From NCBI RefSeq assembly GCF_000478885.1, contig NC_022567.1:2418001-2482000 (forward strand): DNA of 64,000 nt. Direction: 5' to 3'. The DNA comes from Adlercreutzia equolifaciens DSM 19450 (GTDB lineage Bacteria > Actinomycetota > Coriobacteriia > Coriobacteriales > Eggerthellaceae). The notes beneath the pieces were generated by a model. That model was not told the DNA's origin. It worked only from the letters and a program-made list of their open reading frames with translations, and did no database searches. This document shows positions 7,918 through 16,405 of the stretch, in pieces. Made by a program: the position numbers and the translations under genes. The number at the start of each line of letters is the position of its first letter. The stretch's first letter is position 1.

Positions 7918-9975
7918 GTGTTCGATTTCTTCCGCAAAAAGGGCAACAACCCCGAGGAGCCCGCCAAAGACGGCGGCTCCCAGAACGCGGCCGGCGCCAC
8001 CGCCTCGGGCCGCACCACCCGCGACGCGCTGGCGGAGTTCACCGCCACCCCGCTGCCCGACGCCATCGACGGCCTGCTGTTCCGCGTGTCCATGGCCGAC
8101 CCGACCGACCCGACCTCGTCTTCGGGCTTCGACGCCTACGCCGCCCGCCTGCTCTCCGAGGCCGAGGCGCCCAGCCTGCGCGCCATCGCCGTGGAGCATC
8201 CGGTGGAGCTGCGCCGCCTGAACACCACGGGCCTGTTCTGGTCCATCTTCGACGACAGCACGATTTCAGCCGGCAACCGGGGCACCATTTTGCGCATCGA
8301 ATCCGTCCTCGATCGTTTGGCCCTCATTTCGAAGGCCTTGGAAGGCGACGAGGGCACCGCCTTTGTGAGCGCCACGACCGAGAGCGCCTGCAGCCAGCTG
8401 GACTGGCAGGTGCTGCGTTCCATCGCCAACGATGCCAACGATTACCTGACCGCCGCCGAACGCGATAACAAGCTGGACACCCAGTACGGCACGACGGGCA
8501 CCCGCGGCGGCAACTGGGATCTCTCCACGCGTCTGGCCGCCGCCTGCGAGGCCATGGTGCTCCCCTTCCGCCTGGAATACCGCTTCGCCTGCGATGCTGG
8601 CACGGGCACTATTGTGGCCAGCGTGTCGCTGCCCGCTCCCGACGTGTTCCCGAAATCCCGCTTCAGCAGCGCCACGGGCCAGTGGATCGACTGCACTGCG
8701 CAACGTCCTGCCGCCGCGGCCGCCTACGCCCTGCGGCTTGCGGCCCTCATCGCCGCCGCCGCTTTCGGCACCTCCGTCGGCGTGACGCGCGTCGTCGTGA
8801 ACGGTCGCGAGGGTTCCATCGCGGGCCCGACCGTGATGTCTTTGGAGTTCGGCCGCATCCCCTTCACCATGGGCGCCATGGCGAAAATCCGCAGCGGCGA
8901 GTTCTCCGCGCCGGCCACCGAATGCGACCCGGCTGCGCTGTTCGACATGCTGCATCTGGCCCAGTTCGCCGTCAACATCGACGAGGCGGGCAACTTGCAG
9001 CCCGCCGAGCCGCTGCCGGTGGAGCTGTCGGTTCCCTTCACCCCCGTGGCCGAGGACACCCGTCCTTTGCCGGAGAACCTGCGCGGGCTTCTGCATGCCG
9101 ACATCGTGAGCGATTTGGACGTTATGAGCGAGCAGAACGCCGATCTGGCCGCCCGCTACCGCGCCATCATGGAGGAGAAGGACGACTCGCTGCTTCTGGC
9201 GGTGGCCCAGCTGGAGGACATCGTCGCCGAGACGAGCGCCGCCGCGACGAGCGACGTCATAGCGGACGACCTCGCCCAGCCCGCCGAGCCGCGCCGCCTT
9301 CTGTACTGCGAGAACGTCTTCGCCCGCTATCTGACGAGCCTCGTGGAAAGCGACCCCGCCGTGCGCTACGTGCGCGCCTCGGACATCGGTCAGGCGGCCC
9401 GTTCATCGCTCTCGCGCATCTACCGCGACATGGGCGACTTGGACGCCGCCGAGGCCCAGGCCCGAGCCTGCATCAAGCTGGCCCCCACAAGCGCCCCGGC
9501 CTACAACGACCTCATCACCTGCTTCGCCGAGGGCGACCACTACGACCGGATCATCGACGTGGCCCGCGATGCCCTGCGCGTGGCCGTCACCGGGAACGAC
9601 ATCGCCTATGTGTATTACCGGCAGGCCTTCGCCTACTGGCAGACGGGACGTTTGCCCGAGGCGCTGGCCTGCTACCTGCGCGTGCCGGAGACGAGCCCCA
9701 TGGGCGAGGCCGCCCTGCGCGAGCGCAACGACTTGGTGAGCGAGATGGGCAACAACGTGCCCGGCAGCGATTGGGATCCCACGGCCTGCCTGCGCACGGC
9801 CGGCGTGCCCTTGGCGCCCCTGGACGACGTGATGGAAGTGGTGGGCCGCGCGCTCATCGAGCTCTGCGACGCCAACATGCCGCTGGCCGCCGCTCCCTTG
9901 GCGAGCCTCGTGGCGAGCACCCAGCGCAACGACATCCTCCACGCCGTAGCCGCCAGCCTACGCCAGGGCGTGTAA
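7918..9975 (+). CDS. TPR-repeat protein of unknown function
   Basis: About 685 residues from the GTG at 7918, with GAAAGG 8 nt upstream; the frame stays open back to 7852 but without a better start. The N-terminus is soluble with no signal peptide. The first 400 residues are Ala/Asp-rich with no recognised domain. The C-terminal third (from about residue 480) has tetratricopeptide helices, for example DMGDLDAAEAQARACIKLAPTS and the following pairs, a protein-protein interaction scaffold. It converges on a LuxR gene only 6 bp away with no obvious terminator between them. It stands alone on its strand. The cellular role cannot be inferred. Confidence 0.8.
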   Translation: MFDFFRKKGNNPEEPAKDGGSQNAAGATASGRTTRDALAEFTATPLPDAIDGLLFRVSMADPTDPTSSSGFDAYAARLLSEAEAPSLRAIAVEHPVELRRLNTTGLFWSIFDDSTISAGNRGTILRIESVLDRLALISKALEGDEGTAFVSATTESACSQLDWQVLRSIANDANDYLTAAERDNKLDTQYGTTGTRGGNWDLSTRLAAACEAMVLPFRLEYRFACDAGTGTIVASVSLPAPDVFPKSRFSSATGQWIDCTAQRPAAAAAYALRLAALIAAAAFGTSVGVTRVVVNGREGSIAGPTVMSLEFGRIPFTMGAMAKIRSGEFSAPATECDPAALFDMLHLAQFAVNIDEAGNLQPAEPLPVELSVPFTPVAEDTRPLPENLRGLLHADIVSDLDVMSEQNADLAARYRAIMEEKDDSLLLAVAQLEDIVAETSAAATSDVIADDLAQPAEPRRLLYCENVFARYLTSLVESDPAVRYVRASDIGQAARSSLSRIYRDMGDLDAAEAQARACIKLAPTSAPAYNDLITCFAEGDHYDRIIDVARDALRVAVTGNDIAYVYYRQAFAYWQTGRLPEALACYLRVPETSPMGEAALRERNDLVSEMGNNVPGSDWDPTACLRTAGVPLAPLDDVMEVVGRALIELCDANMPLAAAPLASLVASTQRNDILHAVAASLRQGV

Positions 9976-9981
9976 GAAGCC

Positions 9982-11529
9982 TCAGTTCAGACTGGCCTCG
10001 ATAAGCGACAGGAGCTCTTGCTGGGTATGGATGCCCAGCTTGCGGTAGAGATTCTTCCGATGAGTGTTCACCGTGTTGCGGGAGATGAAGAGCTCCTTTT
10101 CGATATAGCCCACATCGCGCCCGCGGGCAAGAAGGGCGAAGATCTCCGTCTCCCGTTCGGTGAGGCCATGGGTCACGGCAACTTCGCGACAGCGCTCGTC
10201 CAGCGACTCATGGGAGAGCCGCAAAAGCCGCGGCGAGAGCAAAAGCAGCGTGCGCTCCGGCAAGACGAACACGAAGGCGACGACGAGCAGCGCAATAGCG
10301 GAGAAGCCGACATAGGGAAGCAGATCCGATGACGCAGAGGCCGCCGCGAGCTGCTGCATAAGCTTAGCCGCACCGAAACCGCAAGGCAGCGCGATGTACT
10401 GGAGGCCGAACACAAGTCCCACAACGCGGCGCGGCGGCACATGGCGCATGAACACCACACTCCAAACCAGCAACCACATCGCAGCCGACATGAGCGCATA
10501 GGCGACATAAATCACCGCGTAGGAGAAGAACAGGTGGTTGTAGGCCAGAGGCAGCGCGGCCGAGCCCACAACACCGAAGGCGAAGGCCGCACGGTAGAAC
10601 AGTTCCATACGATAGGCGCCCCACCGGTCCATGAGGCAAAGAATGGCGATCATAATGACGGCGCAGGCGACGAACACGCACAGGTATACGAGCCAGAACA
10701 GGCCCTGATCCAAAGGCTCGCTCGTCATGACCACGTTGCAAGTCCAGACGAACTGCACCACGAAGGCGAAGCAGAATAGCGCTGCGGCCATTCGAGCCAC
10801 CATCCACCGGGAATCGCCTTCCGCTTCGCCGGCACTCGAGCCTTCGCGGCTCGAGGCGCTCTCCGAAGGGGTGCTGGTAAACCCCCGAAGACCCCACAAC
10901 GATAGCAGGGGGAGGCCTCCTGCAAGCACGGCTTTGCCAACAGCACCGAGAAACTGCACCGCGATAAAGGGCACCCATTGCAGGCACAGGGCCGTGCAGA
11001 GCGCCACCATCATCTCCCGCAGATCAAACGAGGCGATGAGCACTCCCCAAGCAAGGGTGTAGCGAGCAATGAACACGGCGGCCATCATACCGAGAACCAC
11101 CGCCAAGGTCATTACCACAGAACCTGCGGTCGTAGCGGAGGAGCTGAGGGCGACGCCCGCCACACCGGAAAGCGACCCCAAGATCCCACAGACCGCAGCT
11201 CCCCTCCATCGCGGCATCTCGCCGTCTTCCGGCAGCTGGAGAAAAGGCCGCTGGCGCAAGGCCGCCGCAATGAGCAGAGCCCCTCCCAAGAGCAGCGCCG
11301 CGACGAAAAGCGGGTCGCGAACGACGCCTCCCCCGTAGACAACGGTATCGCGCAGAAACCCCTCAAAGCCGATGAGCAAATTGACCCAAGCGCTAAACGC
11401 GGCAAATCCCAGAAGCAGACGAGCCCGGGGACCGTCAAGATACATCGAGAGGAAGGGGGCAACTTCCGAAGCGTCGTTCCCTTCGCTTCTCGTCCTCGCT
11501 TGCGCCCGCGCGCCCTGACGTTCCTTCAC
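9982..11529 (-). CDS. LuxR-family regulator with multi-spanning membrane domain
   Basis: About 515 residues from the GTG at 11529, preceded by GGGGGAGGG; an ATG six codons earlier lacks a ribosome-binding site. Roughly twelve hydrophobic segments cover residues 20-430, in an MFS-like arrangement. They are followed by a C-terminal LuxR helix-turn-helix (about 450-515) with LTERETEIFALLARGR and SRNTVNTHRKNLYRKLGI. Such proteins are abundant in Eggerthellaceae, where members adjacent to reductase genes control those genes in response to the substrate. It is divergent from the flavoprotein at 11776, which is its probable target. Ligand sensing by the membrane part is a family-level inference. Confidence 0.9.
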   Translation of the reverse strand: MKERQGARAQARTRSEGNDASEVAPFLSMYLDGPRARLLLGFAAFSAWVNLLIGFEGFLRDTVVYGGGVVRDPLFVAALLLGGALLIAAALRQRPFLQLPEDGEMPRWRGAAVCGILGSLSGVAGVALSSSATTAGSVVMTLAVVLGMMAAVFIARYTLAWGVLIASFDLREMMVALCTALCLQWVPFIAVQFLGAVGKAVLAGGLPLLSLWGLRGFTSTPSESASSREGSSAGEAEGDSRWMVARMAAALFCFAFVVQFVWTCNVVMTSEPLDQGLFWLVYLCVFVACAVIMIAILCLMDRWGAYRMELFYRAAFAFGVVGSAALPLAYNHLFFSYAVIYVAYALMSAAMWLLVWSVVFMRHVPPRRVVGLVFGLQYIALPCGFGAAKLMQQLAAASASSDLLPYVGFSAIALLVVAFVFVLPERTLLLLSPRLLRLSHESLDERCREVAVTHGLTERETEIFALLARGRDVGYIEKELFISRNTVNTHRKNLYRKLGIHTQQELLSLIEASLN

Positions 11530-11562
11530 AAAACCCTCCCCCAGCATTCATTCGTTAAAGCG

Positions 11563-11674
11563 TTCACCTATTATACGTCCGACTTGGTCGCCCTACCGAA
11601 AAACAACGAAGCGATCACCTGCAGAAACAGCGATTTCACCTTCTCGTGGTGAAGCGTTTAGGCACGGTTTCACC
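11563..11674. promoter_or_regulatory. Candidate LuxR binding region: repeated TTCACC half-sites
   Basis: The divergent intergenic region holds TTCACC at 11563, 11635 and 11669 and the inverse GGTGAA at 11648; the middle pair forms TTCACC-N7-GGTGAA. Position between a regulator and its presumed target suggests an operator. There is no experimental or comparative support here. Confidence 0.4.
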
Positions 11675-11775
11675 ACGGCGACGGTATGGCCTGCGCCCAA
11701 GCGATGGCCCATCCTGTGGCTCAACCCGACGAAACGGGAACAAGAATCACGGAACGCACGAGAAAGGGGATGGGG

Positions 11776-13800
11776 ATGAAGCACCATCACAACATCGATG
11801 AGCTGCGCGAGGCCCTGGCCGACAAGCGCGGGCGCATCGCGCTGAGCCGTCGCGGCTTTCTGCAAGGCGCCGGCGTTATGGCTGCCGGCGCTGCGGCCGC
11901 GGGCATGATCGCTGGATGCAGCCCGCAAACCGAAGGCTCTTCGAACGCTTCCGATCCGCGCGGCGGCGAGACCATGGCCACCACGGGAAGCACCGCTGCC
12001 GCCACGGGCAACGAGGGCAAGACTATGGGCGAGGTGCTCGGTGCCGGCTGGCTCGGGGAGGAACCCGAGATCGCCGAAGACGAGATCGCCTCGGTTCAGG
12101 AAGCCGACATTATCGTGTGCGGCGCGGGCCATGCCGGCACCGCCACCGCCCGTCGTGCCGCAGAGCTCGGCGCGAAGGTCATCGTCGTTGAAATGCAGCC
12201 CGAGGACACCTTCAGCGCGCTCGGCAACGACATCGGCCATCTGAACTCTTCCTGGCAGCTCGATCGAGTCGGCATTCCGGAGTATTCGGTTGTCGACTTC
12301 ATGAACGAGTACCAGATGTACGGCGCCGGCCGTGTGCAGCCGACGCTGCTCTCCCAGTTCGCCAATCGCTCCGGCGAGGCCCTCGACTGGTTCATCGACG
12401 GCTACACTGAGACCGAGAAGGACGAGCTCATTCCCCTCAACTGGCCCGTTGTCGAGGGGTACAACTACAAGAAGGGGCCCTTCACTTCTTATGTGGGCAC
12501 CTGCCAGTTCGGCGGCTCCGTGGGCATGACCGACGCCGTCAAGCGCTCTCAAGAAAAGGCCAAGGCCGCCGGCGCCCAATTCGTCTACGGGCAGGCCGCC
12601 GTGCGCCTTGTGCACAACGAGGACGGCACCGAGGTCACCGGCGTCATCGCCAAGGACTCCAACTCCGGTGAGTACACCCAGTACAACGGTCGCGCCGTGG
12701 TGCTCGCCTGCGGCGACATCGGCAGCAACTCCGCTATGTACAACGCCATCTGCCGCGAGAACTACGAATTGGGCGAGTACAAGGATTGCTCGGCCATGTC
12801 CGGTCGCGACGGCTCCGGCATCGCCATGGCCATGCGCATCGGCGCCAAGGTGGAAATCGCCACCGGCGGCGACATGGGCAGTCATGCGTTCATTCCGCTG
12901 TCCCCCATGGAGGGCGTCGAATGCCTGTGGCTGAACAAGTACGGCGAACGCTACTGCAACGAGGCTTTCGGCGGCCCGTTGCTTTCCGGCTGCGCCGGCG
13001 CCCGCGAGCCGGGCGACCGCGCCTATCTGGTGTGGGGCAACGACTGGCAGGAAGTGTTCCTGAACCAGCTGGCGGGACACCTTGCCCCGAAGGAATGGGA
13101 CGCGGACGCCATCGCCAACGTCAAGTCCTACATGGACGCCGCCGTGGGCTCGGGCGCCGAGGGCGACGACACCTCGGGCAAATTCCTCTATTGCGCCGAC
13201 ACCTTGGAGGAGTTGTGCGATTACATGGGTATGGAAGAGGGCGTGAAGGCCAACACCCTCGCCGCTATCGAGAAGTGGAACGCCGCCCATGACGCCGGCA
13301 TCGATACCGAGTTCGGCCGCGACCCGGAGACCATGTGGCCCATCAAGGACGGTCCCTTCTACGGCTATCCCTGCAGCAAGCGCATAGGCGGCGGATCGCT
13401 CGTGGCCACGTCCGGCCTGCTCGTGACCGGGCGTCAGCAGGTGCAGGGCCAGGGCTTCGAGCCCATCAAGGGCCTTTTTGCCTGCGGAAACACCTCTGGC
13501 GGCCGCTTCCCCATGGGATACAACGGCATCATGAACGGTGTGTCCATCGGCATGTGCCTGTGCCTCGGCTACACGTTGGGCGAGTATCTCGCGACCGAGG
13601 ACTTCGATCGCTATTGCACGCTCGGTGCCGGCAACGCCGACATCAAGCAGTCCGACAAGGGCATGGCCGGTCCGCCGCCGGGCAGCGGCGAAGGCGATGC
13701 CGAGGGTGGCGCGCCCGGCGGCGACGGAGCCCCAGCCGGCGACGGTGCCGAGGGCGGCGCACCAGCCGGCGGTGCCCCGACCGGCGGTGCCCCCGCTTAG
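11776..13800 (+). CDS. Tat-exported lipoprotein flavoprotein reductase (FAD-binding)
   Basis: 674 residues from the ATG at 11776 (another ATG at 11770 is possible; AAGGGG lies just upstream). Tat motif SRRGFLQG at about 24-31, hydrophobic stretch, and a lipobox ending in Cys48 (IAGC), so it is probably anchored outside the membrane. The FAD dinucleotide motif GAGHAG lies at about 116-121; the C-terminal FAD closing region is GLFACGNTSGGRFPMGYNG. The last 40 residues are a Gly/Ala/Pro low-complexity tail. There is no haem or FMN domain, so electrons must come from a separate donor. It is divergent from a LuxR membrane regulator and followed by a terminator. The acceptor is unknown. Confidence 0.92.
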   Translation: MKHHHNIDELREALADKRGRIALSRRGFLQGAGVMAAGAAAAGMIAGCSPQTEGSSNASDPRGGETMATTGSTAAATGNEGKTMGEVLGAGWLGEEPEIAEDEIASVQEADIIVCGAGHAGTATARRAAELGAKVIVVEMQPEDTFSALGNDIGHLNSSWQLDRVGIPEYSVVDFMNEYQMYGAGRVQPTLLSQFANRSGEALDWFIDGYTETEKDELIPLNWPVVEGYNYKKGPFTSYVGTCQFGGSVGMTDAVKRSQEKAKAAGAQFVYGQAAVRLVHNEDGTEVTGVIAKDSNSGEYTQYNGRAVVLACGDIGSNSAMYNAICRENYELGEYKDCSAMSGRDGSGIAMAMRIGAKVEIATGGDMGSHAFIPLSPMEGVECLWLNKYGERYCNEAFGGPLLSGCAGAREPGDRAYLVWGNDWQEVFLNQLAGHLAPKEWDADAIANVKSYMDAAVGSGAEGDDTSGKFLYCADTLEELCDYMGMEEGVKANTLAAIEKWNAAHDAGIDTEFGRDPETMWPIKDGPFYGYPCSKRIGGGSLVATSGLLVTGRQQVQGQGFEPIKGLFACGNTSGGRFPMGYNGIMNGVSIGMCLCLGYTLGEYLATEDFDRYCTLGAGNADIKQSDKGMAGPPPGSGEGDAEGGAPGGDGAPAGDGAEGGAPAGGAPTGGAPA

Positions 13801-13889
13801 GCGGAACGACGCTGACATCATCTGACATCCCCCGCTAACTTGTGGGCGCTTCTCCCCCTCCCCCCTCCAAGCGCCCCCGAGCATGAGAC

Positions 13890-13925
13890 GAGAAGACCTC
13901 CCACGGGAGGTCTTCTCACATTATT
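13890..13925 (+). terminator. Intrinsic terminator after the flavoprotein gene
   Basis: 12-bp perfect stem (13890-13901 with 13906-13917), 4-nt loop, followed by an AT-rich tail. It lies 90 nt after the stop codon. Confidence 0.7.
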
Positions 13926-13958
13926 AAAACGCGGGGATGCGCCCAAGGAAAGCAGCGA

Positions 13959-14058
13959 GGATCCGACAGGTGCCTGCATCTGTGCTGAAAAGCGGCTGAG
14001 CGTACTTCGTTACGCGAAGGCAAGCTTTGAAGTGCAGAGGCAGGCACCTGTCGGATCC
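13959..14058. repeat. Fold-back element with 19-bp perfect inverted repeat
   Basis: GGATCCGACAGGTGCCTGC (13959-13977) is exactly inverted at 14040-14058. The 62-bp interior continues the pairing imperfectly and includes a smaller ACTTCGTTACGCGAAG-type hairpin. The roughly 100-bp unit lies between the flavoprotein terminator and the end of the glutamine synthetase gene. It resembles a REP/MITE-like intergenic palindrome; copy number elsewhere cannot be judged from this window. Confidence 0.6.
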
Positions 14059-14068
14059 GCAGCATCAG

Positions 14069-14103
14069 GCTTAAGTTAGAAGCCGAAAGCTTCTAACTTA
14101 AGC
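14069..14103 (-). terminator. Perfect hairpin overlapping the glutamine synthetase stop codon
   Basis: 15-bp perfect stem (14069-14083 with 14089-14103) with loop CGAAA. The stem includes the TAA stop of the gene on the minus strand. There is no T-run downstream in that direction, so it may be an mRNA 3'-end stabiliser or a weak terminator rather than a standard one. Confidence 0.5.
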
Positions 14104-16191
14104 ATAGAAAAGAATCTCGTTGTAGGTGGGCACCGGCCAGGCGTCGCGCTCGACGATGATCTCCATGGCGTCCACCGCCTCGCGCAGGGCGTCCATCACG
14201 GGGATGATCTCGTGCGCGTTCATGTTCGCACGCTCCTGCTGGTTCTCAATCTCGCGGGAGGCGTGATGCAGCTCGTGCAGCTTCTCCAGCTGGCGGTTGA
14301 TCTCGGCGGCACCGGCCACGAGCTTCTCTAACTTATCCTTCATGAACGACGTGTCGCCCTCCGGCAGCACGTTTTTGATAGCGCTGATGCCGTTGGCGAG
14401 CTTGGCGGCATAGCGGTTGATGGCCGGCAGATAGTCGCGACGCACGAGACGCTTCATAGCGCGGATCTCGATGTTCATGATCTTGTTGTACTTCTCCAGC
14501 TTCACCTCGTAGCGGGAGCGAATCTCGTCCTCGGTGAGCACGCCGAATTCAGTGAACAGGTCGATAGACTTCTGATCTACCAGGCACGGCAGCGCGTCGG
14601 CCGTGGTGCGATGGTTCGCCAAGCCGCGGCGCGCGGCTTCCTTCTCCCACTCCTCGGAGTAGCCGTCGCCGTTAAAGATGATGCGCTCGTGATCGCGCAG
14701 AGTGCGCTTGATGTAGTCGATGGCGGCCGCCTCGAACTCGTCGCCGGTCTTGCCTTCCATCTGGTCGGCGAATTCTTTCAGCGACTTGGCCATGGCCGTG
14801 TTCAGCACCATGTTCACATCCGACAGGTTCTGAGCGCTCCCGGGCATGCGGAACTCGAACTTGTTGCCGGTAAACGCGAAGGGGCTCGTGCGGTTGCGGT
14901 CGGTGTTGTCCTTGATGAAGTTCGGCAGCACATCAACGCCGAGATCCATGGCGACGCGCTCGGCCGAGGTGTAGTCGTGGTCGTCGATAAGCGCCTCCAC
15001 AATGGCGCCCAGCTCGTCGCCGAGGAACATGGAAACGATGGCCGGCGGCGCCTCGTTGGCCCCCAGGCGATGATCGTTGCCCGCCGAGGCCGCCGACATG
15101 CGCAAAAGCTCCTGGTACTCGTCGACCGCCTGAATGACGCCGGTGAGGAACACGAGGAAGCGCAGGTTCTCCATGGGGTTCTCGCCCGGATCCAGCAGGT
15201 TGCGCCCGCCGGCGGAGATGGACCAGTTGTTGTGCTTGCCCGACCCGTTGATGCTCTCGAAGGGCTTTTCGTGCTGCAGGCACACGAGACCGTAGTGGCT
15301 CGCCAGAAGCTTCATCTTCTCCATGGTAAGCAGGTTCTCGTCTACCGCGCGGTTCGTCTCGGCGAAGATGGGCGCCAACTCGTGCTGGGCCGGCGCCACC
15401 TCGTTGTGCTTCGTCTTCGCGGAGATGCCGAGCGCCCACAGCTCGTCGTCGAGCTCCTTCATGAACTCGTTCACCGTGGGGCGAATAGCGCCGAAGTAGT
15501 GCTCCTCCAGCTCTTGGCCCTTCACCGGCGGATAGCCGAACAGCGTGCGGCCCGTGAGCATGATATCGAGACGGCGCTCGTAGTCCTTCTCGGAGATGAG
15601 GAAGTACTCCTGCTCGGCGCCCAGCGTCGTAGTGATGCGATCGGAGGAGTCGTCGCCGAACAGATCAAGCACGCGACGGCCCTGGGTCTCGATGGCCTTC
15701 ATGGAACGGAGAAGCGGCGTTTTCTTATCGAGCGCCTCGCCGGTGTAAGAGCAGAAGGCCGTGGGAATGCAGAGCACCTCGTCCTTGATGAAGGCGTAGG
15801 AGGTGGGATCCCAGGCGGTGTAGCCGCGAGCCTCGAAGGTGGCACGCAGGCCGCCGGAGGGGAAGCTGGAGGCGTCGGGCTCACCCTGGATGAGCTCTTT
15901 GCCCGAGAACGTCATGATGGCGCAGCCGTCATCAGTGGGATCGATGAAGCTGTCGTGCTTCTCGGAGGTGATGCCCGTCAGCGGCTGAAACCAGTGGGTG
16001 TAGTGGGTGGCGCCCTTCTCGATGGCCCACTCTTTCATGGCGTGGGCGACGACGTTGGCCACGTCCTCGTTCAGGGGGGCGCCTTCTTTGATGGTCTTCA
16101 TCAGCTGCTTGTAGGTGGTCTTCGGCAAGCGCTCGCGCATGACGTGCTCGTTGAATACCATGGAGCCGTACAGATCGGTCACTTTCGACAT
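14098..16191 (-). CDS. glnN: Glutamine synthetase type III
   Basis: 697 residues from the ATG at 16191 (GAGGAG about 10 nt upstream), the usual length for the GSIII family and far longer than GSI. It makes glutamine from glutamate, ammonia and ATP in the cytoplasm. Family features include the N-terminal GSIII region (FNEHVMRERLPK), the ATP/glutamate-binding core with NGSGKHNNWSIS and GAEQEYFL, the conserved GANEAPPAIVS loop, and a long helical C-terminal region with KLEKYNKIMNIEIRAMKRL. It is monocistronic, flanked by flavoprotein genes. With the split glutamate synthase at 38-41.7 kb it would complete the GS-GOGAT route. A longer in-frame extension upstream to 16278 has no ribosome-binding site. 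Confidence 0.93.
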   Translation of the reverse strand: MSKVTDLYGSMVFNEHVMRERLPKTTYKQLMKTIKEGAPLNEDVANVVAHAMKEWAIEKGATHYTHWFQPLTGITSEKHDSFIDPTDDGCAIMTFSGKELIQGEPDASSFPSGGLRATFEARGYTAWDPTSYAFIKDEVLCIPTAFCSYTGEALDKKTPLLRSMKAIETQGRRVLDLFGDDSSDRITTTLGAEQEYFLISEKDYERRLDIMLTGRTLFGYPPVKGQELEEHYFGAIRPTVNEFMKELDDELWALGISAKTKHNEVAPAQHELAPIFAETNRAVDENLLTMEKMKLLASHYGLVCLQHEKPFESINGSGKHNNWSISAGGRNLLDPGENPMENLRFLVFLTGVIQAVDEYQELLRMSAASAGNDHRLGANEAPPAIVSMFLGDELGAIVEALIDDHDYTSAERVAMDLGVDVLPNFIKDNTDRNRTSPFAFTGNKFEFRMPGSAQNLSDVNMVLNTAMAKSLKEFADQMEGKTGDEFEAAAIDYIKRTLRDHERIIFNGDGYSEEWEKEAARRGLANHRTTADALPCLVDQKSIDLFTEFGVLTEDEIRSRYEVKLEKYNKIMNIEIRAMKRLVRRDYLPAINRYAAKLANGISAIKNVLPEGDTSFMKDKLEKLVAGAAEINRQLEKLHELHHASREIENQQERANMNAHEIIPVMDALREAVDAMEIIVERDAWPVPTYNEILFYA

Positions 16192-16390
16192 AACGGGTTC
16201 GCTCCTCACTCGGGTCGATGATCGGAATAAGATACCACGTCGGAGCCACCGCAACCGCTGTACCCCGGCACGTTCCAAATTAACGGCGCATTGTTTCGAG
16301 GAGTTTTCTGCTCAGCGAAACCGAGGTTACGAGAGAGACGCACCAGATCGGGCGCGCCCCTCTCGGGGAGGGAAATATCACCGGACGTTT

Positions 16391-16405
16391 CGCCGGGTGC
16401 CGGCG
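16391..16405 (-). terminator. Small hairpin right after the flavoprotein stop
   Basis: CGCCGG-GTG-CCGGCG, a 6-bp GC stem directly adjoining the stop codon, with a second short stem at about 16365-16380. No T-run, so terminator function is uncertain. Confidence 0.3.

Noticed and set aside
11593..13884. Long antisense open frame of about 760 codons over the flavoprotein gene
   Set aside because: High-GC shadow frame; composition is repetitive and no family is seen, while the opposite strand has a clear flavoprotein.
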